Origin: Opisthocomus hoazin
Lineage: Eukaryota > Chordata > Aves > Opisthocomiformes > Opisthocomidae
Direction of reading: 5' to 3'
Assembly: GCF_030867145.1 (NCBI RefSeq)
Contig: NC_134440.1
Location: 9,114,001-9,178,000, forward strand
Length of the DNA stretch: 64,000 nt
Position numbers and translations under genes: made by a program. Of this stretch, positions 46,107 through 57,630 are shown in pieces. How positions within the stretch are numbered: position 1 is the stretch's first letter; each line of letters opens with the position of its first letter. Under the pieces are notes generated by a model. The model searched no databases and was not told the DNA's origin. It saw nothing but the letters and a program-made list of their open reading frames with translations.

Positions 46107-48010
46107 TTTATTTAGCGTTGATTAATGAGCTCCTGTGCCCCTCTGCAAGGAACAGACCCTGAGGAAAGACATCTAAAGGGCTGCCAGGGTCTTGTCACGA
46201 CTGCTCTGTTGTCTCTGGAGAAGCTCTGGCTTCTGTAGCACCCAGCCTGCACCGAGGAGCGGCTTGTGGTGGCCTGGGCAGCCACCCAGGCTTGTTCTTA
46301 GGAGTTTTATCAGTTTAGACAGGAATGAATTTTTATCACCTGGCACTAAAACCAGCTCCTGTACACAAGCTGTTCCAAACAAGACCAAGCAGCAAACAAC
46401 ATCTCTGACATAGCTCCTAGATGGGCAGGCCCCTACCAGAACAGGTTTTCTTCATGACAGCAAGTGGCACCGGCTGTTTCTGCAGAAAGGAACACTATGC
46501 CTTTGGCTTCTGTGGAGCCTGCGGATAATGCTTTACTGACTTCCCTTGGAAGCACAACTGGACTTTCAAGTAGTATCTCTCGTCAGACTCCACTGATGGG
46601 GTTAACCTGCTGTCCTGACTTCACAAATACTAAGGCCGAGATCAAACCTATTCCAAAGAGGTAAATAAAGGACCAGTTCTGCTCCATTACCTACTGGCTG
46701 CAAGGCCTGGAGCAGCCTACTGTTCTTTAACTGTTTATTTTTCACGATTATTCCTATATTCCTCCGTGCAAAAGAACAAAGGGGCTACACAGGCAGAAAA
46801 GTCCACTCTGGAGTGCTAGAAGGCACCAGCAATCCAACAGTTCTTGTCATTAGGAGGATTACTGCTTGACTATGCAGGTGCCATTTTCCTACTGTCACTG
46901 TGTCTTGCCGGATACAAGGTCTGGAAACGATTCTTGTTCCCAGAAGTTTGCAAAGAAGATACAAGACTAGATGAAACCAAAGAAGAACAAAGCCACCTTA
47001 GCACATCAGCAGATGCTGAAAGACCTTTCTTGGGTGTTGCAAGTCAAATAAGAGCTACTCCATTTGCAATCCTAAATTTAAGTCAAAGAAACCATCACTA
47101 CTGGGATTACATTCTCTATAAAATACAAATCTAGTGTCTGCCATTTGGACCTGGATAAATGCCTATTGTGAACTGAAGACATCACCTGATAGAGGAATTG
47201 GTTCATGGTACACCATTGCAAGGTCATTTCCAACAGACAGATGGAGGAAAACCTCCATTCTGATGGAAGACTTGTTTGCACAGATGCCTTCATGAGGTCC
47301 AGAGCAGTGGAGAGACCCCTGAAATGGCCCAGCCAAGTCACTCTAAGACGCCCCAAAGCTAAGCTGTGTGAAGGCCACTGGCAAGGGTTCTGGGCTTTTG
47401 CTGCAGGAACCTTGCAGTGCTGCTGTGGTCACCCAAGATTTGGGATTAGCAAACAGCATTCTGTGGATTTCGGTCTGCTGATTCCAGCTTGATCACTCAT
47501 TCACTTTCATATTACACCACCCTGCATTTATCTGTCGATGGAGCCAATATACATCAAACTGGGCGAAAACTTTGCCTGTCTTCCTTCTTTTCACTGCCAG
47601 TCCTCCTACTTTTCACAGCTATGCATGAGAAAAAGAAACGGCAAAGTACATATTCTTTCAGTTCACAGCAGGTTAAGAAACTATGGATTCAGTCCCCTGT
47701 GCCCTAGAATAGACTAGTATTCTTTATTTAGTGGCCTCTCACATGTAGGGTTGGACAAAGTTCTTAGCTGTTAGGTTCCAATGAGCCAGGACTTGCACAC
47801 ATCTTGTATCCTCCTGTCTTGCCAGTTACTGGCATCACTGGCCCTACAAGGAAGAGGACACCTCTCACATCTCACCCTTTGCCACCACAGACTTCCTGAA
47901 TAATTCTTTTTGTGATCCATGTTATCTTCTTTTGCCTGCAGGATTTCCAGATGTCTGTCCCTGAGCTTACTACTGAAAAGTAATTGTCTGTGCTGTCAGT
48001 AGCTGGAGGG
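46107..48010. other. Intergenic stretch with two unassigned open segments
   Basis: No known gene. On the plus strand a segment from about 46473 to 46665 is open, lies between an acceptor-like TTTCTGCAG and a donor-like AAGAG/GTAAAT, and has an AATAAA overlapping its TAA. A second plus-strand frame, 46820-47134 (105 codons, no ATG), encodes one hydrophobic helix followed by basic then acidic residues. Their splice phases do not match each other. Both are described under findings. Confidence 0.35.
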
Positions 48011-48068
48011 ATAGAATAGAGTAGAATAGAGTAGAATAGAATAGAATAGAATAGAATAGAATAGAATC
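48011..48068. repeat. (AGAAT)n microsatellite at a CR1 tail
   Basis: About 11 units of TAGAA/AGAAT, two of them changed to GAGTA, stand exactly where the CR1 octamer tail would be expected. Confidence 0.93.
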
Positions 48069-49500
48069 AGATCTTTCAGTTGGAAGGGGCCTACAATGAT
48101 CATCTAGCCCAGCTGCCTGACCCGTTCAAGTCTGACCAAGTTAAAGCATGTTATGAAGGGCATTGTCCAAATGCCTCTTAAACACTGACAGGCCTGGGGC
48201 ATTGACCACCTCTCGAGGAAGTCTGGTCCAGTGTTTGAGCACCCTCTTGGTACAGAAATGCTTCCCAATGTCCAGTCCGAACCTCCCCTGGTGCAGCTTT
48301 GAAGTCCTATCGTGGCATCCCAGGGAGAAGGGACCAGCACCTCTCTCTCCACATCCCCTCCTCAGGAAGCTGCACAGAGCAATGCGGTCGCCCCTCAGCC
48401 TCCTCCTCTCCAAACGAGACCAACCCAGAGTGCTCAGCCATCCCTTGGAGGACGTGCCTTACAGCCCTGGTGCCAGCTTGGTTGCGCTCCTCTGGAGGCT
48501 TTCAAGGACCTTCACATCCTTCTCCAATGGTGAGTCCCAGCGCTGCATACAGTGCTCCAGGTGAGGCCGCACCAATTCTAAATACAGCGGGACAATCCCC
48601 TCTCTTGACCATCTCCTCATGCTGGGGTTGATGCCCCCCCCAACTGGGTTTGCCCTCTTGGCTTCCAGGGCACACTGCTGGCTCCTCTTGAGCCTGCTGC
48701 CCACCAGCCCCTCCAGAGCCCTTTCTGCAGGGCTGCTCTCCAGACACCCCGCTCCCCATTTACACTTGTGCCCGCCCTTACTCCTCCCCAGCTGCAGAAT
48801 CCCGCATTTGCATCCGTTCAGCTTCACACCGCTGATGACTGCCCAACGCTCCGGTCTATGGAGACCCCTCTGCAAGGCCTCTCGTCCCTCAGCAGCTCCT
48901 CCCAGGTGGGGCTCATCCGCAAGCTTGCTAATGGGCATTCAGCTGCTGCATCCAGGTCATGGATCAAGATATGGAACAGCGCTGGCCCCTGGACTGAGCC
49001 CTGAGGAACACCGCCAGTGACCGGTCGCCAGCCGGACGCAGCCCCGGTCACTACAGCCCTTTGAGCCCGGCCGTCCAGCCACTGCGTCTCCCTGCGCACC
49101 GTCAGCCTGCTCATCTCCCAGCGGGACAACTGCTGCAGAGGGATGCTGAGAGGGACAGTATCCAAAGCCTTATGAAAATCCAGAAGAATTACAATCACCG
49201 CCTTCCCTTCATCCATGAGGTGAGTGACCTAATCATAGAAGGAGATCTAATTAATTAAACAGGACTTTCCCTTTGTGAGCCCATGTTGACTGTGCCTGAC
49301 GATGGCGTTGTTCTTTAAATGCCTTTCAATAGCACCCTGTATGCATAGTTTTACAGGTGCTGAGGCTGGACTAACAGGTCTGTAGTTCCCTGGGTCTTCC
49401 CTCACACCCTTCTTGGAGACTGGAATAACATTGGCTGGCTTCCAGGCGGCAGGGATGCAGCGCAGCTTCCTACGGCAGAACCGATTACCAGCTAGGGCAA
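48069..49500 (-). mobile_element. CR1 LINE, 1.4-kb 5'-truncated copy
   Basis: Minus-strand frames cover the CR1 reverse transcriptase: [86 protein letters not shown] and the C-terminal region. Several frame shifts make it inactive. The 3' UTR begins near 48069 with TCAGATCTTTCAGTTGGAAG. Confidence 0.9.
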
Positions 49501-51849
49501 TCACTTCTAAAAGCAGAACCACCACAGATAGTTTCAAACCCCCCAAACTCGCTTTCTTTCTCCCAAACCACTCACTCTTCATCAACCAACACTGCACACC
49601 TTGGTGAGACAAAGTGCTACCTTTGACATGCAAAGCTCTCATCTCCTTAGCGAAGTGAGAACAGTCACACTGACGGCGCTGCAATCGCCCGTCACTGCTC
49701 GCTACATGCAAACCAGGCTTCCCACTCACCATGGTGACCCAAGGAGACCTGCGCTGAGCCAGGAGTGCAGAAATGCAGACTCACCTCTCCTCCAGACCTC
49801 ACCTTTCTTAGAGTTGGACCATACCACAGCAACGGCACAAATTCCTGCACAGGGAAGGGGGGAGCAGAACCCACTCATATAGAGAGGGACTCACCTGCTC
49901 TTTTCTCCAGATGTCTCCCCATCCACGTGTACTGGAAAACGTATTTTTGTGCAAAAAATATGAAATTTCTGTTTTGATATGGGAAAGTTCAGGATTAGTC
50001 ATTCCATCCCATGTTCCACCATATGCTCCACAGGCTTCTCAGAGCAACACTCACACAGAAGGAACTCAGCAGCAGAACTTGCTCCTGTGATGTCCCCACC
50101 CTCTTGCTGACTTGCTCCCTTTCTCCATCTGCATATTTTGCAACACAGCGGCCCCCTCCGCAGCCCATTCCCTCTGCATCGCTGGCCTGAAATTGTGTAA
50201 ATATTCTCTGTTGCATCAGCTGGAAGTTTGCAAACTGCTGCAGCAAGTCACCAAAATACTCTTGCAGATTAACGGTCTGTCGATGGCTTGGATCTTCCTT
50301 CTTGTGAGGAAGAAGGTGGCTTTGCTCTCCTGATGAAGGTTCTCCTATTCAGGGCTGCTTCTCCAGACTCCACTCTGCCAGAAGCACTGAGATATCTGAG
50401 AGAGCATTTCTGGAGGTAACTTCAAGGCCAGAACCGGGAAGCACAGGATATTTTGCAAGAAAGTTCAGTGTTGCAAAACCAATGCCTAGTTCCTGACAAT
50501 GAGGTTTCACAGAAACAGTGGGATTTTGGCCATTTTAGGGATATCAGTCAAAAGACGGTGAAAGTAAAAAATGGGGAAGGAAGATCTTTGCACTATATAT
50601 TTTTTTCCTGCTCTTTGCAGATTTTTTGTGTGCTTATCTTCCCACCTACGCAGGGAGAAGATTTCCAGCATGAGGGGAGGAGGACAATAGTGCTGAAGGA
50701 CCTATAAAGAGCCAGAAAACATGAAATCCCTGAATCAACTGAGGTGCATCTATTCCCACTTGTACTGTATGTTGAAGAACACCCCTCCTTCTTATGCCTT
50801 GTCTCTGCTAAAGCAGCCAACGTCAGAAAAGCTGAAACCACCCAGTGTGCAGCACCTCCCCATGAACGTGTTTTAAAGACAGAAGGTGATAAAATCCTGG
50901 CTGAAGGGAAGAGAAGCTCGCCATCGCACGCTCACCGCGAGGCAGTTTCGCTGGAGGGCTACGTGTGGGAGCGTCAGGGCATGTCTGCACCCCCTCATCA
51001 GAAATTTCACAGTTTTGGTCCCCACATGCACCCTTGTCCTTAAATACTGCTTTATCGTAAAAAGGATGTAAGCAATCTCAGAACGTGAAACTCCTTTCAT
51101 TTTCTGATGGGTATCCTCGCTCTTAGACTTGTGCGAGGGGATGTGAATATGCCCACAGGCTGCCACCTCCTGAGCGGTTTTTCACAAGTTTTTCTGACAT
51201 TTGCAGAGGGGGGAATGGTGGGCACAAACCTGAGTCTGCCCGTCCATCTGTGGTGGCAAGGACATGGGTGAAACAGCCCCGGCAGCCGGGATGAGCTCTG
51301 CTCTGCACCCATCGCCCCGCTGCAGCCCGGTGTCGTGTGGGGAGAGTCTCATCCCCTGGAACCAAGCTGCTCCAAACTTGGAAATGGAGAGTAAAATATT
51401 GCACGCAGCAGAGAAACTTCTTGAAATATTATCTTGAACGTATGCGTTGACTAGACTCTTTAAAGGCACACAGCCCCCCACAGCCTTATCCACAGCCCTC
51501 TCCCCAAGAAAAGGCCAGCTCGTTAAACTGGAGAACCAGGGAGAGCTGTAGGAGGAAAGGCAACCTGCAGATGCATCTGATGAAAGAACGAAACACGTCA
51601 GTAAGGATGTAACCTCACTGTCAGATCAACCAGATTTTTTAAACCCTCATCCCTCAAAAGGGAGCTTGCAGATCATGAGGAGCTGAGCAGATCTCCATGA
51701 AAGAGGCCTGCAGTCCGCAGGAAGACAAGCAGCGAATTTCAGAGGGGTGTTATGACCCTGATGCAAGAAGTCATTCCTGATCTAATGTAAGAATAGCCGC
51801 ACTGGGTACTGGTGTGGTCCCCGCAGAGACCTATGCACAGATTTATGTC
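49501..51849. other. Intergenic DNA, no gene recognised
   Basis: Scattered frames under 110 codons with no recognisable family and no exon-like splice pairs. Confidence 0.5.
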
Positions 51850-51937
51850 CCTGCCCATGGCAGGGGGGTTGGAACCACATGATCTTTAAGGTCCCTTCCA
51901 ACCCAAACCATTCTATGATCCTATGATTCTATGATCC
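51850..51937 (+). mobile_element. CR1 3' end, plus orientation
   Basis: Contains CATGATCTTTAAGGTCCCTT and ends in three octamers of ATTCTATGATC type. Confidence 0.93.
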
Positions 51938-53084
51938 TTTTTATAGCAATGGATATATCGTGGGATGAAAGGGAAGATCCCCTTGCGATCTCTTATGGTG
52001 ACAGACAAGACCAAAACAGGTAGAAACATGTTTCTTACTGGACGTCACAACTGGAATCTCTCTATTGGCAAAACCAACCAATGCTTGACTTTTATGAAGC
52101 TGCCATCACTGAAATATTCCTGCACTCCGTTATTCAAACAGCAGCATCAAGAAGCTCGCTGTAAGTATTTCTTAGGTTTTTTTTTCATGTGGCGAAAGAT
52201 TTTGCCCTTCTGTATTGAGGTGGTTTGCACCCATGGGAGCCCAGAAGCAAGTTCCTCCTGCGCGGTGCCCATGTCGGGCTGTCAGCAGGGGCTAAGGGGA
52301 GTCTTTATGCAGGAAAGCCATGAACCTGGTCTGTGCACTGGGCAGGCACTGGGACTCTCCGTCGACCTGTTCCACGGTGCTGGGGAAGCCCTGCAGAGCC
52401 CTGCGGAACAGCGTCTGACCCTGGGGAGTGTCCGGCGCAGCGCAGCGCCCAGTGCTCTGTGCCTGTAGGGCTGCAGGATTCTGGTGGGAGCTGGAGGAGA
52501 TGGGCTGCATCTCCATGGGCAGAGCTACACAGCTGAGAGAGGGCCCGGTTCCACGTGGAAAACAGCTCCCACGAGGTCGGGGCAGCGGTGCTGGGCAGAG
52601 CGGGTCAGCTCTGCGTAGCAGTGATGCACTGAGTTTCTGCCAGGGAGAACAGGCAGAGCTTGTGCTGCCCACAGCTAAGCCTTTTCTCTGTCACGTTTAT
52701 AACCAAACTCACTGTCCAGACAGAGCTTTGCACGCCTTAGCACTCCTTCACAACAGGAACAGAAACTACATCTACGCCTACGGGAAACAAATCTACTCCA
52801 TGCCTGCTCATGGCTCTGCCCTCGCTCCAGTCACATGCAACAGCCTCTGCGGTCACGGGGCTGTGAACCCTCTGAGCATGAGGAGAAACTCCAGAAGATC
52901 TTCAGTCTGGTTTTGTCTAGGACATGGTCAGAGTTAGACTGTGCTGGGTGAAGAGGAAATGCATTTGGCTATTTTACATGGTCCAGATGAAAATAAATGC
53001 TTGCAAACCAGTAACAACAGTGCAGCCTTTTCTCAGGACCTCCATCCAGTACATCACCCCTGGGACCCCAAGCTCTCTGCAAGT
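51938..53084. other. Intergenic DNA, no gene recognised
   Basis: Two overlapping open frames of about 167 codons (51965-52468 and 52428-52937) show no recognised motifs and no consistent splice sites. Confidence 0.45.
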
Positions 53085-53690
53085 CCCAGCTAGGACCAGC
53101 ACCAGGGTCCAGAAACTCCACTATGCTTGTGCCAGCAGGTCCAAGGAGGGGATCCTTCCCCTCTGCTCAGCACGGGTGAGGCTACAGCTGGAGTGCTGTG
53201 CCCAGTGCTGGGCTCCTCAGTACAAGAGAGACATGGACACACTGGACAGAGTCCAAGGCAGGGCCATGAAGATGATGAAGGGACTGGAGTGCCTCTCATG
53301 AGGAAAGGCTGAGAGAGCTGGGACTGTTCAGCCTGGAGGAGAGAAGGCTCAGGGGAATCTTATCAATGTATACCTGACAGGAGGGTGTGAAGAAGACAGT
53401 GCCAGACCCTTCTCAGTGCTGCCCAGTGACCAGATGAGAGGTGGTGGACACGAGCTGAAGTACCAGGAAATTATTCTTAAGCACAAGGAAAGGCTTTTTA
53501 ACTGTAAGGCAGACTGAACACCGGAGCAGGTTGCCCAGAGAGGTTGTGGTGTCTCTATCCTTGGAGATATTCAAAAGATGACTGAATGCTGTCTTGAGCA
53601 ACCAGCTGTGGTTGACTGCTTTGAGCAGAGCGGGCTTGGACTAGATGACCTCCAGACGTCCCTGCCAGCCTCATCCATGCTGTGATCCCT
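53085..53690 (+). mobile_element. CR1 fragment, plus orientation
   Basis: End of ORF2 (the region of [20 protein letters not shown], then a shift) and 3' UTR ending CTCATCCATGCTGTGATC. A moderately old subfamily that differs from the copy at 30.1 kb. Confidence 0.88.
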
Positions 53691-56600
53691 CCATCTTCTG
53701 CTGATGTGCTGTGAGACAAGGCTTTACAGAACTTTTCAGACAGCACTGACACACCCTGCCCCTGGCAGTGTCCTGGAGCTGATTTGCATGTATAATTAGT
53801 ACAAGGCCATGGTCTGGTTCCTCACTCTTCCCTCCCCCTTCAACCCCTGCACAGCACTCTTGTACCACACTGAAAGATAAACAAGAAAATGCTACTTCAT
53901 GGAAGTGGCCAAGTGCTGTTGGCACGCTGGGCCTGTCACGAGGGCCCCAGGGGTGTCCCAGCAGAGGGGGAACTGTTGGTCAAGCAGGTCCGCTGTGAGA
54001 TGCTCCTCTGGGACAAGGAAGGTCCTGACCACTGGCAGGACGTGGCAGTACGAGGCACTCTTGCCATGGTGTGTGGGGCTGGAGAAAGTCAACGCAAAGT
54101 TCAAGTGAAGACTTTACCTGCCTTCTCGCCCCGCACTTTGTTCTCTCAGAGCATCACTGGTCAGCCCATGCCCTGTTCCCTCTGCCTACGTGTAGCGCAC
54201 TGGCATGGCTTTCTGATTGTTAACATGTCCAAGAGATGTCAGCCAATTGCCACATAACCAACCCCAAGGAAGGCAAAAAACTGTGTGGCCAACACAGCAG
54301 GGGAGAGCTCCAGTCTCCAGAGGGTTCAGGCTCCTGGCTGGGAGAAACCCAGGTGTCACTGCTCAGAACAAATGGATGGGAGACAGTGATCGAAATGCTG
54401 GTGCTTTACATCGCTGTTCCACTATCGCTAATGTCGGCGTAGAAGAACACACAACTGGTTAATCTAATTAGTCAGTTTTACTCCTGGGACTGACAGAAGT
54501 CAGCCAAATTAGAAATGCCCACTGCAAAGTCTCTCCCAGGTTTACCAGCCTCCAGGAACCGGGGGAAGAGCGGCAATACAACCCCAAAGCAGCGGTGTTG
54601 GTACAGTGCGTACCGTCCCACCGCTGCCACGGGCGTGCAGCGTGGCACTCGGTCAAGCTTTGCCGCTGAAGGGATGGCACTGGCACAGCACGTCAGAAAC
54701 CAGGCATCCCCCTCAACAACAGCTACCCCAGCTCCCTCTTCCCTGCTGATGCAGCTCTCTTGTTTTCCTTGCTGACAGCCAGCCAGAGACTGTGAAATAA
54801 TCAGCACTTTTGAGCCCACTGTTTCTCTTGTCTCCAAGGAAACTCTGCTATTATGTTCAACATCAAAACCAGCAGGGTTATCAGGGAGGGAAGTCTCCAC
54901 AGGTAGCAGCAGGGAAGCACCCTAAGGGGGAGAAGAGGGAAGAATCTCTGCAGGAGGAGAGGAGCTGGGAAGAGCTTTGCACAAGCTAGGCAGATATGGA
55001 GGGACAAGGCAAGGGGTCACGGAGAAAGCTGCACTAGTCTTTCCAAGGTGGACAGCTTCTGCTGCTGGGTCACCTAGGGAGAGGGCAGAAGTTAAACAGC
55101 CCATCCTCGCGCAGAGGGAGGGAAGGCTCGGCCCTTGCGAGGAAGGGATGTGCCAGGCTGCTCAAGGGAAGGCAGGCAGGGCCATGCTTCGCCCTCAGGG
55201 CTCTGCTCAGTGGCCTGACAGTTCCAGTTAGCAGCTATCAAGTTCTACTTGGTTTTGGGCAGATCGTTGGCACTTCAGAGAAGGAAGCTACAGTCCCTCC
55301 ACCACCAGGTAAAATAGGTGCTTTGAAGGGTCCGTCTGTGCAAGGGTGGCAAAGGAGGAGCGGGTATCTCCTCTTCTGCCTCACTCTCCCCCATCGGTAG
55401 CTCGGTGCCTGTGGTCAGGAGCACTGAATCCAGCCACTGTGCTGTTATCTGGTTTTTTTCAGTCCTGAGGACCAGGGTAGAGAGGGCTCACAGACCCCCT
55501 GGCTGGAGGCATCCTGACCCCTCATGCTGCTGGAACCTTTGCAGCCTGGTCCATTGCTTGCCCTTGGGAAGGGCAGAACAAGCTGAAAGCAAGGCAGCCA
55601 GAGTGCCTATGCTGAAAATTTCCATGCACAAGTCCAACTGGGATGAACTCAGCCATCTTTGCGTTGCTATAGCAGCCCCTGGCAGGGCTTCCTGCTCAGT
55701 GAAGTGCTAGGGCATCTCCATTTTCCACTTACTACTTGGCAGCCAGCTCCCTCCCAGCCAGCTCCTACCACGACAATGGACCCAGGAGGAGAACGGATCT
55801 GCCGAGGGTCCAGCCACTGACCCATCTCTGTGAGAGAACACCAGCTAAGGGGAGAGGAATCTGCAACAGGCAGGAATTTCAGCCCAGCTAAGCTCTACAG
55901 TGACAAAGTGAGCATTAACTGATCAGCTGATTTGGAGCCTGAGCCTGATACTGGGAGGACAAGTGCTGCTCTCCCCATGGCTCCCTACTCATGCTAAGGT
56001 CCTGTGATCAGGTTGTCTCTCTCCAGCTGCCCACCAGGCATTTCACCCCAGCCCAGAACATACAGTCCCGCTTTTAAAGCACTCCCCGCTGCGCAGTCCC
56101 CTGTCCTAAAGCAGGATGCGAGCTATCCCTGCTGCTCTCTCATGCATATGCCAAGGAAATCTCCTGCCATCCTCCTGTGCTGCTTCAGCCCCTGGACCTG
56201 GCACCGCTCTTGCTCATGCATTCAGATTTGCTGACAAAACCACTCACCTGGAACAAGTGCTGGTCGCCAAGCAGGAAGGGCAGTGGGTCTTTTTCGTCTT
56301 GGGGGATTATTCTGAGTTGTTTTGTTCTTTAGTTCTTTAAGCTCAAAGGCAGGATGCAGGATTTTCTCCTTAGAAAGGTACAGCGTTAGCAGAGAGCTCT
56401 GAGCAGTACCTCCTGAGAGAGGAAAGGAAGACTGTAATATGCTCAGGATACATGGCAGTAGGGGGTGGGGGAGTGGCATGTAGGAGGAGACTGAGAAAAT
56501 CTTCGATGATTGCAGGAGACCAGAGGACAGAAAGCACCTGTCACCACGATGTTGCATATAGTCCATGCTGGGCTTAACACTACCAGCGTATTTGCAGTTT

Positions 56601-57560
56601 CTTCTGCCTCCTCACACAAGCTGCAACGAGAATTGGCAGTAGCAGACAGCAGGACAAGCTGTTAAATGAGAACCGGATCTCACCCCCATCTCACTCCTGC
56701 CCCTCTCTCTGTTCCTTCCACGAGGGTGGCTGCTGCAGAAAGCCACCCAGCAGCCACAGCTGGATAGCCTGCACAGGCAGGTCCTTCCCCAGTCCAGCCT
56801 GTGGAAGCAGGACCACCGCGATCCAGACACACTCCTGGGGTTTGTCCAGGTCAGCCCGAGGGGATGGACGTGCCTGTGCCTCAGCTCAGTCGCTGTGACT
56901 TCTGGTTGGTGTGCTGGGCAAGTCACAAGGATGAATCAATTCACCGCGTGTGCAAAGGAAATACCTTGGCAACACCGCCTGTCAGGGAGCCAGGCTCTGC
57001 TTTCCAGGAAGAAGGCAACACCTGCACTGCCTTCACTCGCTGGGCTCTTAAATACTGACTCCTGCTGCGGTTTCTTTGAAGTCCCGCATTTCCAAACTCC
57101 CATCAAAGCACTATGCCAGAAGCACAAGTCAGGTTGCAGGTGTGAGCACCATGTGCCTCTGAATGGGGCAGAGTGAAAAATTATGTCCAAAACCCAAGCT
57201 CCAGCACCAAGGTTACAGCAGCACCTCTATTTCTATTCCTACCAGATACATAACTCACAGGAGACATATCGGTTGCTTCCTGACAGCAGCCTTCTCCGTC
57301 ACTCAGGTGGGACCAGTGCAGGGGCTTTGCTGCGTGCTCCAGCTTCAGCACACCCATAGCGATGCGCTGTGTCTGCAGCCAGAATGTGCCACGGAGTTTG
57401 AACTCATCCAGCAAGGGGTAGGCCAAAGCCAAAGTGTCAGGAATGGCCATAGCCCAAGCGCTGTGTCCCCATCAGGCCCTGTGGGAAGGGCAGAGCAAGA
57501 CCTCTTCAGCCCAGGTTACAGAGAGCAGCTCCCAACACCAGCTGGCTTTTTACAGACATT
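53691..57560. other. Intergenic DNA, no gene recognised
   Basis: Unique-looking sequence of mixed composition. The longest minus-strand frame (54478-54900, 140 codons) resembles nothing I know and has no CpG island or splice context. Confidence 0.45.
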
Positions 57561-57630
57561 AATCATAGAATCATAGAGTCGTCTAGGTTGGAAAAGGCCT
57601 TTAAGATCATCAAGTCCAGATGTAAATCAG
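57561..57630 (-). mobile_element. Short CR1 3' end
   Basis: AATCATAGAATCATAGAGTC, then TAGGTTGGAAAAGGCCTTTA and AGATCATCAAGTCCAG; only about 70 bp of 3' terminus. Confidence 0.9.

Noticed and set aside
48459-49732. Minus-strand frames of 130-160 codons as novel proteins
   Set aside because: They carry CR1 reverse-transcriptase motifs ([21 protein letters not shown]) and are frame-shifted against each other. The 49500-49732 part has no motif at all.
57181-57450. Minus-strand 89-codon frame that reads like an exon (LAYPLLDEFKLRGTFWLQTQ)
   Set aside because: No acceptor or donor of acceptable quality at its edges and no neighbour exon; left unannotated.
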